The notes: generated by a model from the letters alone, not told the origin. A stretch of DNA of 64,000 nt from Sodiomyces alkalinus F11 (GCF_003711515.1 NW_021167090.1:627346-691345); one strand, 5' to 3'. Counted from the stretch's first letter, positions 33,144-44,680 are shown. Numbers and translations: made by a program.

Positions 33144-35299
33144 TTATGGGTTGCTAACATAGCTCCGCGCTCTCCTCAGATCCTGATCCATATCTTCATT
33201 CCGCAAAGGACCGCCCCGAGGGGCAGAACCCGAACTCTTCCCCTTTTCCTCATCAGACGAGCCGGACATTTCCTCATCATCACCAGAATAGGCATACTTG
33301 CTCCTCGCGCGGATCCTAGCCCCATACCTCCAGAACAAGAAAGGAATCGCACAGCAAGCCAGGGCGAGGAACGAAATCAAGGTCGAAGCCCACTGGTACC
33401 CGAGGCGGTCGTACATCTGGCGGGTAAAGAGCACGACGGCAGCACCCCAGAGCGACCGGATGAAAGTCTTGGCCGCCAAAGCCGAGGCGGCCTGGTGCTG
33501 GTACGAGTCGACGAGGTAGTTGTTGGCCGCGTTGTACAGGAAGATAAACCCGAACCCGACGGGGAGGCCGCCCATCATAGGGCCCGCCCAGTGCACGTGC
33601 GGGTACGACGACCAGGCGAAGATGAACAGGCCCATGGGAATGAACCAGCAGCTCAGCATCATGGGGATCAGCCGGACCTCGGCCGGGGGGTTGCCGCCGT
33701 GCTTGGCCACGAGGGTGAGGTAGTGCCTGTTCACCAGCGGGGAGCAGGCGGCGCTGAGGACCACGCCGACGGCGAGGGGGATGAACATGAGGCCCGTCGT
33801 CCCCGCGGACCAGCCCTTGCCCTGTTGGTAGACGATGGGGTAGGCGATGAAGAACATGTAGAGGAGGCCGTACAGGACGGACATGTACAGGCTGATGAGG
33901 AGGACGATGAGCTCGCGGAAGAGCAGCTGGAAGGGGCGGATGAGGAAGATGGCGAGGCGGGACGAGAGGGGCCGGAGGTCGAGGTCGGTTTCGGTGGCGG
34001 GCGTGGGATCGCCGGTCTCCTTGCGTAGGCGGCGGGCGCGGCTGGCGAGGAGGGTCGGGGCGTAGGTCTCGGGGACGGTGAAGGTGATGAGGATCCAGAC
34101 GGCGCCGGCGAGGATGAGCTGGAGCCAGTAGGTCCAGCGCCAGCCTTTGGCTTCGACGAGGTAGCCTCCTACGAGGGGACCGACTGACGAAAACGACTGG
34201 TTAGTGGAAACGGTCACAGTGAAGATGGAGGAAAGCTGTGGAAGGGGTCTGGTCACCGGTGTTTGCATACTTGCTGGGCCGAGGAAAGGAGCGGCTGAAA
34301 AAGCAGCCATAGGGACGCCACGCTCCTCGTTCTTCCACAGGTCGGCGAGGGTACCTCCTACGAGGGTCATTGGAGCGGAGAAAGCGATGCCATCAATGGC
34401 GCGGCAGACGATGAGCGTGCCAAGATTCTTGGCCAGGGCGCATGGAATGATGAATATGACGGCCAGGAGAAGGGTCGAGCCGCTGGGGGTGAGAAGTCTT
34501 GTCAATGCCCGGTGTCTGATGTGCATATGGCAACTTACACCACTAGAGGGAGTGGCCGTATTGACCGGGGGATTTCACTCACTATATAATTCTGCGGCCA
34601 TAAATCTCTGACAAGGGCGCGAATGCCATGGGACCTGTTCAGTCTTGTCAGTAAGAAGGGCAAAAAAAGAGGGGAAAAAAAGAAAAAAAAAAGAAAACAA
34701 AAAAAAGGGGGGGGGGGGGACGAGGTTGACATACCAACGCCGAAGCCAACAACAAAAACAGTAACGCTTAACAACGCCGCAACATTGCTAATAGCAAACT
34801 CCTCGGCCAGCTCAGATATACCAGGCGTGATGACGCTGGAACAGAACGCAACGACGAAGCAAGTAACAGCCACGACCATGGTGCAGTACCACCGGTACCA
34901 CGAACTCCAGTTCCGCGGGTTCTCGGGGTCGCGAGGCTGGAAGGTGACGAGCTTGTAGCGCGGGGCGTCGGGCTCGGTGGCGGTGCGAGATATGGGGGGG
35001 CCGGGGATAGTGCCGGAGGGGGTCTCGGTGATGTACTCGGCCAGGTTGGCGTCGGCGGTCAGGGTGCGGTAGGGGAGGGAGAGGTCGAGGTTCGGGTCGC
35101 GGTGCTCCTTGGTGTTTTCTCGGCTTCGGCTGGAGGCCGAGCTGCGGCGGCGTCTCCCTGGGTGGGGAGAATGGGAGGTTTTGTGGGTGTGGTTGGTCAT
35201 GATGGGGGCGAACTGGGCGTTGGAGCCTGAGCCGGGGTCGGCCCGGTCGGGGTCGTTGTGACTACACGGGCCGGGCGTTGGTAAGGCTAGATCAGCCAT
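33144..35299 (-). CDS. MFS transporter, DHA1 (drug:H+ antiporter/polyamine) type
   Basis: Four exons, 35299-34735, 34634-34583, 34482-34271 and 34183-33144, giving 622 aa. A cytosolic N-tail of about 150 residues (Ser/Arg-rich) ends at [16 protein letters not shown], typical for fungal DHA1 carriers. Twelve hydrophobic helices follow. MFS signatures are [18 protein letters not shown] between helices 2 and 3, then [40 protein letters not shown] and [20 protein letters not shown]. The loop between helices 6 and 7 is moderately long, and the acidic/Ser C-tail holds [14 protein letters not shown], probably phosphorylated. Substrate (polyamines, drugs, toxins) is not readable. Intron 1 contains adjoining poly-A and G13 tracts on the plus strand (34664-34720). 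Confidence 0.93.
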
Positions 35300-37575
35300 G
35301 TTGGGTGAAGTGAATGACCAAATAGAATGAAAACCGAAGTAATAACTGAGTGTCAAGACTGTAATGTGATGTTCGAGACGTGAGAGTGGATGTGATATGT
35401 AATTATAGGGAGTGCCAAGTGGATCTTAGAATTCGATCCGATGGGGTTCCCCGAGAGTTCGGATTGTTGAACTCTCAGAGGTTAGAAGTGAGTGACAAAG
35501 TCTGACGATGGGTAAATAGAATCATTGGAGAGTAAGGGATAAGTGAAGGGGGGATGACGTCCCTTTATATCTTCCTGATAGACTTCTAGCAAGGGGCAAG
35601 TGCCGACAAGAGTCAAGGGCCGGTAATACTCGGCCGTGATAACAAGGTGGACCGGGTCTATTAGTGCTAGTTTTGACTATCAGATAATCAGAGAATTCTG
35701 AGTATTTTTTTATATTTTTCTTTTGATTCTCAATGATGGTACGGGAATATGGATGGATCAGCAAGGAACACACCTTTCTTTTCTCTGTATGGTATTCCAT
35801 TGGTTGATCGGATCCGGAATTATGTCGAAGTGTTGCGGCTCCGTCCGGACGATGGAGAAAAGTGGAACATTGATGGGAATAACTGGACATAATATACAAG
35901 CGTCCCATGTATTCCCGCGCACGACGGAGTTGGAAATGGGTTGGAACGGCTTTGAGTGGGTGTCTTTCATCAAACTACGTCAGATGAAGCCTAATTTCAG
36001 ATGTGCCTTCAAAATGTGCCGAGGAAAGGCTGGAAGAAGAGGGGGTATAATTCGGCATCTTGAATCGTAATTGAGTATCCGTTACTTCGTAGGGATTTTC
36101 GATTCAGGGCGGACATTGCGGCAGACGGGGCAGGTTTCTTTTGACGTCCATAGACTCGGGCCAATATGTTTGTCCATGTCTTGATGAACATGTAAAAGAT
36201 TTTTTATTATTTTAATCCAATGCCCTAGAATGGGCTGCTGTTTGTTCTCTCTTTCCGAGTATAACAGCAATTGCTTGCTTCTTGCTTCTCACTTGATGAT
36301 AAAGGCCGAGCCGGGAATGCCGGGTGGGGCCGACATGTCCCCACTGACCCGGACTGGTACGTAATGGGTACATGGGTACGTACTGTACTTTATACGAATG
36401 CCAGCGAGCGACGTAAAGTACCTTGGCCTTTTTTGTCTCGGGCAGGGCCGGGATTAGACCAAAAGGGTTTCAACTTTCTGATATCAGTGCGGACCGTAGA
36501 AGTTTCTGATTGCCTCCCTATTTCTAGCCCTGAGCCCTAATCTTCGGTGATGTAAACATGAAGATTTCGAAGCGTGTAATACGGAGTATGGCATCAGGCT
36601 CAGACAAGTCGATGAAATTTGGGGTAATTTGTACTTCGTCGCGAAAAAAGCAAATGCTGTGTTTCCTGTATCGGGCGTTGTGTTGTTTGACACCTCGCCT
36701 AACGCATGTAGGAACGCATGTTATCAGATAGAGGCTCTAGGATATCGGGGCGTGACTTCGGGACCTTTTCGGGTATAGTTCGGGTACAGTCGTAGCAAGT
36801 ACTAACGACTCTAAACAGCCCTAACTCGGCTATACAAATAGTTATAGATACTTCCTATAAGGGAATCTTTCCCTTCTATAGAAGAATACGACCACGATTC
36901 CGGTACCGATATTCGTGTTCTGACACATGTCGCGAATGTCGGTAAGCCGAGGTAGTTGTAAAAGCAGAATAAGATATAGAGGTAGGCAGTAATCGGGGCA
37001 ATGGTTCAGGTTTCTCTCAAGCTATCATTGGTCATCAAGGATCCACCTATGTGACACGTTGGACTGCTGAAGGGAGGGCTCAGATCAGAGTAGATATACC
37101 TACACTCTGGTGATGATGACCGCGCACCACATGTACCCATACTTCATGCAGCGTCCTTCAGCCTCGCATGAACACACCCCGGTTTAATGATGGTTTGATA
37201 TCATCACACATCCTGTGGAACCTGCCTGCAGCTTCCCACTCTTTCCACCTCCATTTCTCCCATCATCACCTAGAGCACAACCTATACTCGGGCCGCCTTC
37301 TCTATTGCTCTATCTCTATTCCTCTACTACTTATTCACCATCACACACATCTTCTCATCATATCCATTTCTTCCCAGACAAACAGCGACCCCAGACGTCT
37401 CATTACGCCCCACCGTCCACCCCTATCACGCGAGGCTTCACCATCTTGGACGATCTGCTGCCTCACCTATTCTGGCTTCTGGCTTCTGTTAGGCGCGTGC
37501 TGCGGCCGCAGACGTCTCGGTTGATTCCACAATGACGTTTGTTACTGCCGCCGCCCGCCGCCTATACCTTCGTCT
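35300..37575. other. Long divergent intergenic region (2.3 kb)
   Basis: No supported gene between the MFS and TBC starts. A possible degenerate repeat lies at about 36750-36930, AT-richer than its flanks. TACGTAATGGGTACATGGGTACGTAC-like GTAC repeats sit at 36358-36386 (not given in full). The last 370 bp are pyrimidine-rich, consistent with a 5' leader of the TBC gene. Confidence 0.5.
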
Positions 37576-40500
37576 ATGCCTTCGCGTATCCTTTCGCCCG
37601 CTGCCGTCGAAGCTACCAACACCAACGCCATGGACTCCTCGGCCGAGTCGAGCCTCCCCCTCGAGCGGTCCGTTTCTGGGCACAGTTCTGCCTCCCTTTC
37701 TGTGAGGAGGAGCAGACGGAGCGACAGTCGGAGTCGTTCTCGCTCTACCACGGTGCGGGCTCGCTCCAAGAGATTCCCTTCTCACGTGTCTAGCTCGGGC
37801 AGCTCCATAGCTGCCTCCGACAAGTCCCTGACGAGTTTCCCTTCCTTCTCTCCCGAATCTCCGAAGCCGATTCGGACTATGCTATCATCCGATAACGGCT
37901 CTGATACTGTTACCGACGACGACGACAACGACGACGACGACGACTCTTTCAGGCACAGAACCGACTCTGCTAACGACCCTACTACCCTGACCTTGAGTCA
38001 AGAGATCCTCCCTTCCACTGCTGCCGCTGCCGCTGCCGCTGCCAACAACGCCGGAAACGCCCCGAGTACCGCGCATTCGCCATCGCCGACGCCATCGCTG
38101 ACACCGTCGCCATCGCCGTCCTTTTCGATTTTCGAGCAACAACTAGCAGCCCGTTCGGCCCTCTTTGAGGATGTTCCCGTGTCTACGCATAAGATACCCG
38201 GTGCCCTCCACATGGCCGACGACCAACACATTCAACGGCTCATCGCCCGTCATGGCGCCGTCGAGCTCGTCCGCCTGGTCGCCGCCGACCTGGCCCAACG
38301 CGATGCACAGATCGCCACGCTGCGGCGCAAGGCCGACGATCGCGATCGAGCCCTGCGCAAGGTCATCCTGCAGTGCGGCCTGTCCAACCTCGAGCTCGAG
38401 ACGCGGCTGCGCGCCATCGAGTCCGAGGCTCGTGCCAACCGTCCCGCCAACGCCCGTGCCGAGACCGGATTGTCCGACCTCATGAACGACGCTATGCAGG
38501 ATACCTACCATACCTTCGCCCACACCGGCTTGGACTCTACCATCCGCGCCAGTAAAGCGTCCTCCCTTAGCCTCGATTCGGATAACAATACCAAGAGCAG
38601 TACAGGGAACAATACTACAAAAGGAACCTTTCGAGGTTGGAAGGATTTCCTATGGGGAGGAAGCACGGCCAAGAGGGGTAGTTCCACAAGTAGCGTCAAT
38701 GGCGGCGGCGGCGGCGGCGGCGGCGACCGGCGGTCAGCCACCGTGGTCCGCGCTGGGTCTCATGCCGACCGTCGTCCCGGCCTGCAAGAGGACCTCTTTG
38801 ACCCACCCGATAGCCGATCCGTTGCGAGCCAGAGCGGTGCCTCAGGCGCCTCCAGTATACAGTCGGGCTTGACCGAGAACAACCGTAAATCCTCGTCGTC
38901 TTCCATGGCTGTCGGGCTTATGCGGCTTGTTGTCGGGGGTGCCATGGCCACGCGAGAAGCGGACGGAGGGCGAGGCCGGTCGGCGAGTGCGGCCCAGGCC
39001 CAGGCCCAGGCTCAGGCCACGTCCCAAACCATGCGCTCGTCTTCGTCGGCTAGCATCCGGACGACGCAATCTAGCCGCGCCGCTTCTGTCCAGGGAGGAC
39101 CCAAGGCGCTCATGGCGCTGCGCCGTGGCGCTGGCACGCCTACCCCGATAGCTCCGCCGGCGGCGCGATCACAGGCGTGGGAGACCATGGCGAGCAGCCC
39201 GCCCAGCCTGTCGGGTTCGGGGCGGCAGGAGAGCTACGGACCGGTGGAAATGGATGCCATCCACCCGCCCGAGTCCCAGCCGCCCACGCTGAGCCACGTC
39301 TACAATAACAACAACGTGCACGCAAATAGCGAGTGCCTTACGGACCGATTCGGCTTCATCTACGATCAACGGCGCAAGAGGCGGCAGCGCGAGGCCGCCC
39401 ATTTCGTCCGTGACAGCAAGAAGAACAGCAAGAGCCGCGCCGAAATGCTCAGCAACGGGCGATCGGGCATCTCGCCGCCCATGCTGGAGGAGGATCTGAG
39501 CCCTGCCAGCGAGACTCGCCCCGACAGTCCCGTCTCTGCCGCCGAGGAACAGCGTCCCGAAGAAGAGAGGCCCAGGCGGTGGCAGGATTATCTCAAGCTT
39601 GCCACGTTCCCGACCGAGCTACTCTCCCATACGCCCGCCCTCAGCGGACCCTCGCTCGAGGTGCTGGAAAGTAGTGATGCGATGGATAGCTATAAGGCGG
39701 CGGCCGACGGCGGCGCTGTCGAAAGGGCCCGGTCACCTGGCTTGATTACGACGGACGAACGGGGATTTGTTCCCATTGCGAGCACCACGGCGAGTACTAC
39801 TACCACCTCCGTGGCCGATTTCGACGACGCCACCGTGCCGGACGAGGATGAACCCACCACCGCCGCCGCCACCCATCGAGAGGATGCCGAGCCCGTCAGG
39901 CTGCTTCTTCAGCACATGAACGAGCTGCACGACTCGCTGCAACGGGAGCGGACGATCCGATGGAACGAGTTTCTGCGCAAAGTACGAGCGGAGCGGAAGC
40001 GCGACGGCGAAGCTGCTGCGGCGGCAGCGCTGGCAGCGGCCGAGGCGCGCTACGAGCGACCGTCGGTGATCCTGCCCGAGGCCATCATGGCGGACGGCGA
40101 GCTCATCGGCATCACCGGACTCGGGGTCAAGGGCAAAGTCGGGCGGGCCAAGCGGAACGAGCTGCGCAGCCTGGTGCTGGGGGGCATCCCCGTGGCGTAC
40201 CGGGCCAAGGTGTGGTCCGAGTGCTCGGGGGCGACGTCGCTCCGGGTGCCGGGGTACTACCAGGACCTGGTGGCGCAGGCGGGGCGGGGCGAGGGCGACG
40301 ACGACCCGTCGGTGGTGTCACAGATCCAGATGGACATCCGGCGCACGCTGACGGACAACATCTTCTTCCGCAAGGGGCCCGGGGTGGGCAAGCTGAACGA
40401 GGTGCTGCTGGCGTACGCGCGGCGGAACGCGGAGGTCGGGTACTGCCAGGGCATGAACATGATCGCGGCCAATCTGCTGCTGGTGATGCCGACGGCCGAG

Positions 40501-41061
40501 GACGCGTTCTGGGTGCTGGCGAGCTTCGTGGAGAGGATCCTGCCGGCCGGGTACTACGACCACAGCCTGCGGGCGTCGCGGGCGGACCAGCAGGTGCTGC
40601 GGCGGTACGTGGCCGAGGTGCTCCCGCGGCTGTCGGCGCACCTGGAGGCGCTGGCGGTGGACCTGGAGGCGCTGACGTTCCAGTGGTTCCTGTCGGTGTT
40701 CACGGATTGCCTCGGCGCGGAGGCGCTGTTCCGGGTGTGGGACGTGGTGCTGTGCGCGGACGAGGGGAGCACGTTTTTGTTCCAGGTGGCGCTGGCGCTG
40801 CTGAAGCTCAACGAGGCGGCGTTGCTGGGGCAGTGCCATACGTCGGCGGCGGTGTACACGTACATCGGGCACCAGGTGACGAACCACGCCATTAGTATTG
40901 ATAATATGATCAAGGCGTCGGATGGGCTGCGGCGCGTGGTGAGGAGGGATGATGTGGAGGCGCGGAGGGAGGAGGCTATGCGGGCGGAGGAGGAGGCGGT
41001 GAGGGAGCGGGAGGAGGCGCTGGCCGCCAGGAAGGCGGCGGCCTCGGCGGCGGGGGAGTGA
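37576..41061 (+). CDS. TBC-domain Rab GTPase-activating protein
   Basis: A single 1161-aa open frame; MDSSAESS at 37630 is an alternative start. The first 800 residues are Ser/Ala-rich and disordered, with an acidic DDDDNDDDDD run, poly-Ala, poly-Gly and AQAQAQ repeats. A coiled coil near residues 215-300 includes RHGAVELVRLVAADLAQRDA. The TBC domain starts about residue 860 (RNELRSLVLGGIPVAYRAKV). It has the arginine finger QIQMDIRRTL near 916 and the glutamine finger in GYCQGMNMIAANLL near 955, so it should be catalytically competent, and continues to FRVWDVVLCADEGSTF. A charged Glu/Arg helix closes the protein. It should act on a Rab/Ypt GTPase in membrane traffic; the specific Rab cannot be told. 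Confidence 0.93.
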   Translation: MPSRILSPAAVEATNTNAMDSSAESSLPLERSVSGHSSASLSVRRSRRSDSRSRSRSTTVRARSKRFPSHVSSSGSSIAASDKSLTSFPSFSPESPKPIRTMLSSDNGSDTVTDDDDNDDDDDSFRHRTDSANDPTTLTLSQEILPSTAAAAAAAANNAGNAPSTAHSPSPTPSLTPSPSPSFSIFEQQLAARSALFEDVPVSTHKIPGALHMADDQHIQRLIARHGAVELVRLVAADLAQRDAQIATLRRKADDRDRALRKVILQCGLSNLELETRLRAIESEARANRPANARAETGLSDLMNDAMQDTYHTFAHTGLDSTIRASKASSLSLDSDNNTKSSTGNNTTKGTFRGWKDFLWGGSTAKRGSSTSSVNGGGGGGGGDRRSATVVRAGSHADRRPGLQEDLFDPPDSRSVASQSGASGASSIQSGLTENNRKSSSSSMAVGLMRLVVGGAMATREADGGRGRSASAAQAQAQAQATSQTMRSSSSASIRTTQSSRAASVQGGPKALMALRRGAGTPTPIAPPAARSQAWETMASSPPSLSGSGRQESYGPVEMDAIHPPESQPPTLSHVYNNNNVHANSECLTDRFGFIYDQRRKRRQREAAHFVRDSKKNSKSRAEMLSNGRSGISPPMLEEDLSPASETRPDSPVSAAEEQRPEEERPRRWQDYLKLATFPTELLSHTPALSGPSLEVLESSDAMDSYKAAADGGAVERARSPGLITTDERGFVPIASTTASTTTTSVADFDDATVPDEDEPTTAAATHREDAEPVRLLLQHMNELHDSLQRERTIRWNEFLRKVRAERKRDGEAAAAAALAAAEARYERPSVILPEAIMADGELIGITGLGVKGKVGRAKRNELRSLVLGGIPVAYRAKVWSECSGATSLRVPGYYQDLVAQAGRGEGDDDPSVVSQIQMDIRRTLTDNIFFRKGPGVGKLNEVLLAYARRNAEVGYCQGMNMIAANLLLVMPTAEDAFWVLASFVERILPAGYYDHSLRASRADQQVLRRYVAEVLPRLSAHLEALAVDLEALTFQWFLSVFTDCLGAEALFRVWDVVLCADEGSTFLFQVALALLKLNEAALLGQCHTSAAVYTYIGHQVTNHAISIDNMIKASDGLRRVVRRDDVEARREEAMRAEEEAVREREEALAARKAAASAAGE

Positions 41062-41984
41062 AGCGGTGAGGGGGGCGTACCGTGTGTAGGTGCTCCAAGT
41101 CGGAGTGGTTTAGTTACAGCGAGATCGACTTGCGCGGCGTGGATGAAGGTCAGAAGGAAAGAGACTGAGAGACTGAGAGACTGAGGAGATTTCTTGTCCG
41201 ACTTGGCCGTGGGGACTGGGAGTGTTGAGAGTGTTCAGGGGCCACTGGCCTGCCTTGTGCATCTCGACCACTATGATCACCCCCTGATCATCAGGACCAT
41301 CACTCAGTGTCGTCCAGCTCGTCTGCAACACTACACTCCTAACCACCTACAACGCATGCAGCTCGCGCACGAATAGTGATCATCTTACCCCTCCAAGTCG
41401 CGTCAACGGAGGGGCTTCGAGGTCTCTGACTGGATCGATGGTCTCCAAAAAGTCTCGGCATGCATCATTTGATTCATCTCCCCAAGGTCTCCCCCGCCGT
41501 CATCTCCATCTTGATCGCTCTCCCCCGCAACGGCACATGTGATGTGCCGCTCCTCGAGTTGCGTCGTTATGAGCATATGCAGTCAGTGGTGCACTAACGC
41601 CCCCTTAAAAGGAGGGGATCTGCAGGCACCCCCGTCGCTATCCGTGGTCTCGCTGGGGCTTTGAATAGCCTAAAGGACAGCAACTTACAAGCGCTCAAAC
41701 CCGGTTCGTGGAATATCTTCGAAAGCACAGGAGAATAGGTGGAGCTTCAGCTCGGCATGAACCAGTTGAGGATGCGGAGATTACGCTTCACCAGACTGAT
41801 GCCAGGGCCGGCATATCTGTTGTGGGCAAGGGGAATTTTGTTTAAAGACAAGATGCTTTTCATGTGCAAACAAATGACGTGAAAGCGTCTGGTCCCCATT
41901 GACTACCTAGACTGTCTGTCTTTCATCGGAATCCTCCGCAGTATGGACTCTGAACAGTCTACAGAAGCATCAATCATCTTCTCC
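41062..41984. promoter_or_regulatory. Upstream region of the GH67 gene
   Basis: No gene. CTGAGAGACTGAGAGACTGAGG-like short repeat lies at about 41164-41184. The GH67 open frame extends 14 codons upstream of the chosen start. Confidence 0.45.
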
Positions 41985-44537
41985 ATGCGACATCTTCTCT
42001 GGCTGGCTACGGCCCTCGTCTCGACCGTCGTGGCCGAAGACGGCCTGGCTGGTTGGCTACGGTATGCACCTCTCCCCGAGAAGATTGCCAAGTGCCACGC
42101 GAAATCGATCCCCTCCCAAGTCAAGGTCCTCGGAGCCACCGATGGCCTCCCCCTCGCATCGGCTGTCAACGAGCTCAAGCTCGGGCTGAGGGGCATCATG
42201 GGCAAAGAAGTCGACGTCCACTCCGAGGGATGTCTCGGCGACGAAACGCCCACCATCCTCCTGTCGACGCTGGAGAACTACGTCTCGGCCTGCGGCGAGC
42301 TGGACGCCGACGAACCACCCTCCCTCGAAGAAGACGGCTTCTACTTCAACACCAAGGACGGCAACGTGGTGATCCTGGGCAGCAACGAGCGCGCCACGCT
42401 GTACGGCACGTTCGAGTACCTCTCGCGGCTCGCGCAGGCCAACTTCGAGGCGGTCGAGTACGTCGACAACCCGGAGGCCAACATCCGCTGGGGCAACCAC
42501 TGGGACAACATGGACTACACGTCGTCGACGCACGGCAGCGTCGAGCGCGGGTACGCCGGCGTGTCCATCTTCTTCCAGGACAACAAGATCCGCTCCGACC
42601 TCAGCCGGGTGGCGCAGTACGCGCGGCTCCTGGCGTCGATCCGCCTCAACGCCATCGTCATCAACAACGTCAATGCCAACCCCATCACCTTGACGGACGA
42701 GAACCTCGAGGGCGTGGGTCGCATCGCCGACCTGTTCCGCCCTTACGGCGTGCAGGTGGCGCTGTCGCTGAACTTTGCCTCCCCCGTGGAGCTGGGTGAC
42801 CTGGACACGTTCGACCCGCTCGACGAGGACGTGGTCCGGTGGTGGGACGACATGATCGATACGATTTACGGGGTGGTGCCCGACCTCGCCGGGTTCTTGA
42901 ACAAGGCCAACTCGGAGGGCCAGCCCGGTCCGCTGACGTACAACCGCACGCTCGCCGAAGGGGCCAACATGATGGCGCGGCCGACGGCGCGGCACGGCGG
43001 CATCTTCATGTTCCGGGCGTTCGTGTACGACCACCACCTCGACCACCGGGACTGGTACAACGACCGGGCCAACGCGGCGGTGGAGTTCTTCCAGCACCAC
43101 GACGGCGAGTTTGAGGAGAACGTGGTGGTGCAGATCAAGTACGGGCCCATCGACTTTCAGGTGCGCGAGCCGCCGTCGACGCTCTTTGCGCACCTGCGCG
43201 ACACGCCCATGGCGATCGAGCTGCAGGTTACGCAGGAGTACCTCGGGCAGCAGAACCACCTGTTCTACCTGAACCCGCTGTGGCGCGAGATTCTCGATTT
43301 CGATCTCCGGGTGGACGGCGAGGCGTCGTACGTCCGGGACGCGGTGTCGGGGAAGCGGTTCGGGCACAAGCTGGGCGGGTACGCTGCGGTGATCAACGTC
43401 GGGATGGACCGGAACTGGCTGGGCAGCCACCTGGCCATGTCCAACTTGTACGGCTACGGCCGGATCGCTTGGGATTCGCAGAGCGATTCGGTCGAGGTCA
43501 TCGAGGACTGGACGCGGTTGACGTTCGGGCTCGACCGGCGCGTCATCGACACCATTGCGGAGATGTCGATGCTCTCGTGGCCCATGTACGAGAACTACAC
43601 CGGCAACCTGGGCGTGCAGACGCTGACGGACATTCTGCACACGCACTACGGCCCCAACCCGGCCTCGCAGGACAACAACGGCTGGGGCCAGTGGACGAGG
43701 GCCAACGAGCACAGCATCGGCATGGACCGCACCGTGTGGAACGGCACGGGGTTCGCAGGCCAGTACCCCGCCGAGGTGGCCGAGCAGTTCGAGCACATCG
43801 AGACCACGCCGGATAACCTGCTGCTGTGGTTCCACCACGTCCCGTACACCCACGTGCTCAAGTCGGGCAACACGGTGATTCAGCATTTCTACGACGCGCA
43901 CTACGACGGCGCCGAGGCCGCGCAGACGCTGGTCCCCATGTGGGAGTCGTTGAAGGGCCGCATCGACGAGGAGCGCCACGCGCACATGCTGCGCCGTCTC
44001 GTGTACCAAACCGGCCACGCCATCGTGTGGCGCGACGCCGTGAACTACTTTTACCACAACCTGTCGGGCATCGAGGACGAGGCGGGCCGGGTGGGATCGC
44101 ACCCTTGGCGCATCGAGGTCGAGGACATGGCGCTGGATGGGTACGAGAAGGTTGCCGTCACGCCCCCCTCGACGGCGTCGCGGTTTTACGCCGTCGAGGC
44201 GGCGCCCGGCTCGAGCGAGGCCACGGCTACCACGACGCTTGGCTTCCCTGCTGGGCGGTACAGGTTGGCCGTCAACTACTATGACCTCCCCGACGGCCAG
44301 GCGTCGTATGAGGTGCACATCAACGGGGAGGTGGTGGCTGCTTGGGAGGGCGACTATGACTTGTACCTGGGGAACAGTAAGTCGGAATTCTTGGACGGAC
44401 ACACGGCGGCTCGGAGGTGGTTGGGAGAGGTGGACATTGCCGAGGGGGATGAGCTGAAGATTGTGGGTAGGCCTGATGGGATAGAGAGGGCGCCTTTGGA
44501 TTATGTTGTGTTTTTGCCGGAGGGGGTTGTTGACTAG
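41985..44537 (+). CDS. aguA: Alpha-glucuronidase, glycoside hydrolase family 67 (secreted)
   Basis: Single exon. The open frame starts at 41943, but the ATG at 41985 gives the signal peptide MRHLLWLATALVSTVVAEDG and 850 aa, the usual GH67 length. It releases 4-O-methyl-glucuronic acid from the ends of xylo-oligosaccharides. Family features in order: NPEANIRWGNHWDNMD, GRIADLFRPYGVQVALSLNF, FLNKANSEGQPGPLTYNRTL holding the expected acid glutamate, GGIFMFRAFVYDHH, IKYGPIDFQVREPPSTLFAH with the expected acidic bases, and NLYGYGRIAWDS. A C-terminal beta-rich part follows (RIEVEDMALDGYEKV). N-glycosylation sequons are present. The next gene downstream is an acetyl xylan esterase on the same strand. 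Confidence 0.97.
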   Translation: MRHLLWLATALVSTVVAEDGLAGWLRYAPLPEKIAKCHAKSIPSQVKVLGATDGLPLASAVNELKLGLRGIMGKEVDVHSEGCLGDETPTILLSTLENYVSACGELDADEPPSLEEDGFYFNTKDGNVVILGSNERATLYGTFEYLSRLAQANFEAVEYVDNPEANIRWGNHWDNMDYTSSTHGSVERGYAGVSIFFQDNKIRSDLSRVAQYARLLASIRLNAIVINNVNANPITLTDENLEGVGRIADLFRPYGVQVALSLNFASPVELGDLDTFDPLDEDVVRWWDDMIDTIYGVVPDLAGFLNKANSEGQPGPLTYNRTLAEGANMMARPTARHGGIFMFRAFVYDHHLDHRDWYNDRANAAVEFFQHHDGEFEENVVVQIKYGPIDFQVREPPSTLFAHLRDTPMAIELQVTQEYLGQQNHLFYLNPLWREILDFDLRVDGEASYVRDAVSGKRFGHKLGGYAAVINVGMDRNWLGSHLAMSNLYGYGRIAWDSQSDSVEVIEDWTRLTFGLDRRVIDTIAEMSMLSWPMYENYTGNLGVQTLTDILHTHYGPNPASQDNNGWGQWTRANEHSIGMDRTVWNGTGFAGQYPAEVAEQFEHIETTPDNLLLWFHHVPYTHVLKSGNTVIQHFYDAHYDGAEAAQTLVPMWESLKGRIDEERHAHMLRRLVYQTGHAIVWRDAVNYFYHNLSGIEDEAGRVGSHPWRIEVEDMALDGYEKVAVTPPSTASRFYAVEAAPGSSEATATTTLGFPAGRYRLAVNYYDLPDGQASYEVHINGEVVAAWEGDYDLYLGNSKSEFLDGHTAARRWLGEVDIAEGDELKIVGRPDGIERAPLDYVVFLPEGVVD

Positions 44538-44610
44538 GGTCTGCCGTCGTTGAGTCCTGGCATTTCATCAAGAAGACTGGTGAGATGTTGCAAGTCGAAA
44601 GGTGAAAAGG

Positions 44611-44680
44611 GGTAATATTTAAATATTTACATATTTAATTTAAATATTTACATATTTAATTTAAATATTTAAATAAATAG
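44611..44680. repeat. AT-only 21-bp tandem repeat
   Basis: About 2.5 copies of a 21-bp unit made only of A, T and a single C per copy, with TTTAAATATTTA and CATATTTAA cores. It sits 75 bp after the GH67 stop in a GC-rich neighbourhood. Confidence 0.9.

Noticed and set aside
42057..44402. 781-codon antisense open frame opposite the GH67 gene
   Set aside because: It is a mirror of GC-rich codon bias in the sense gene; its protein has no motif, is Val/Arg/His-rich and lacks a promoter context.
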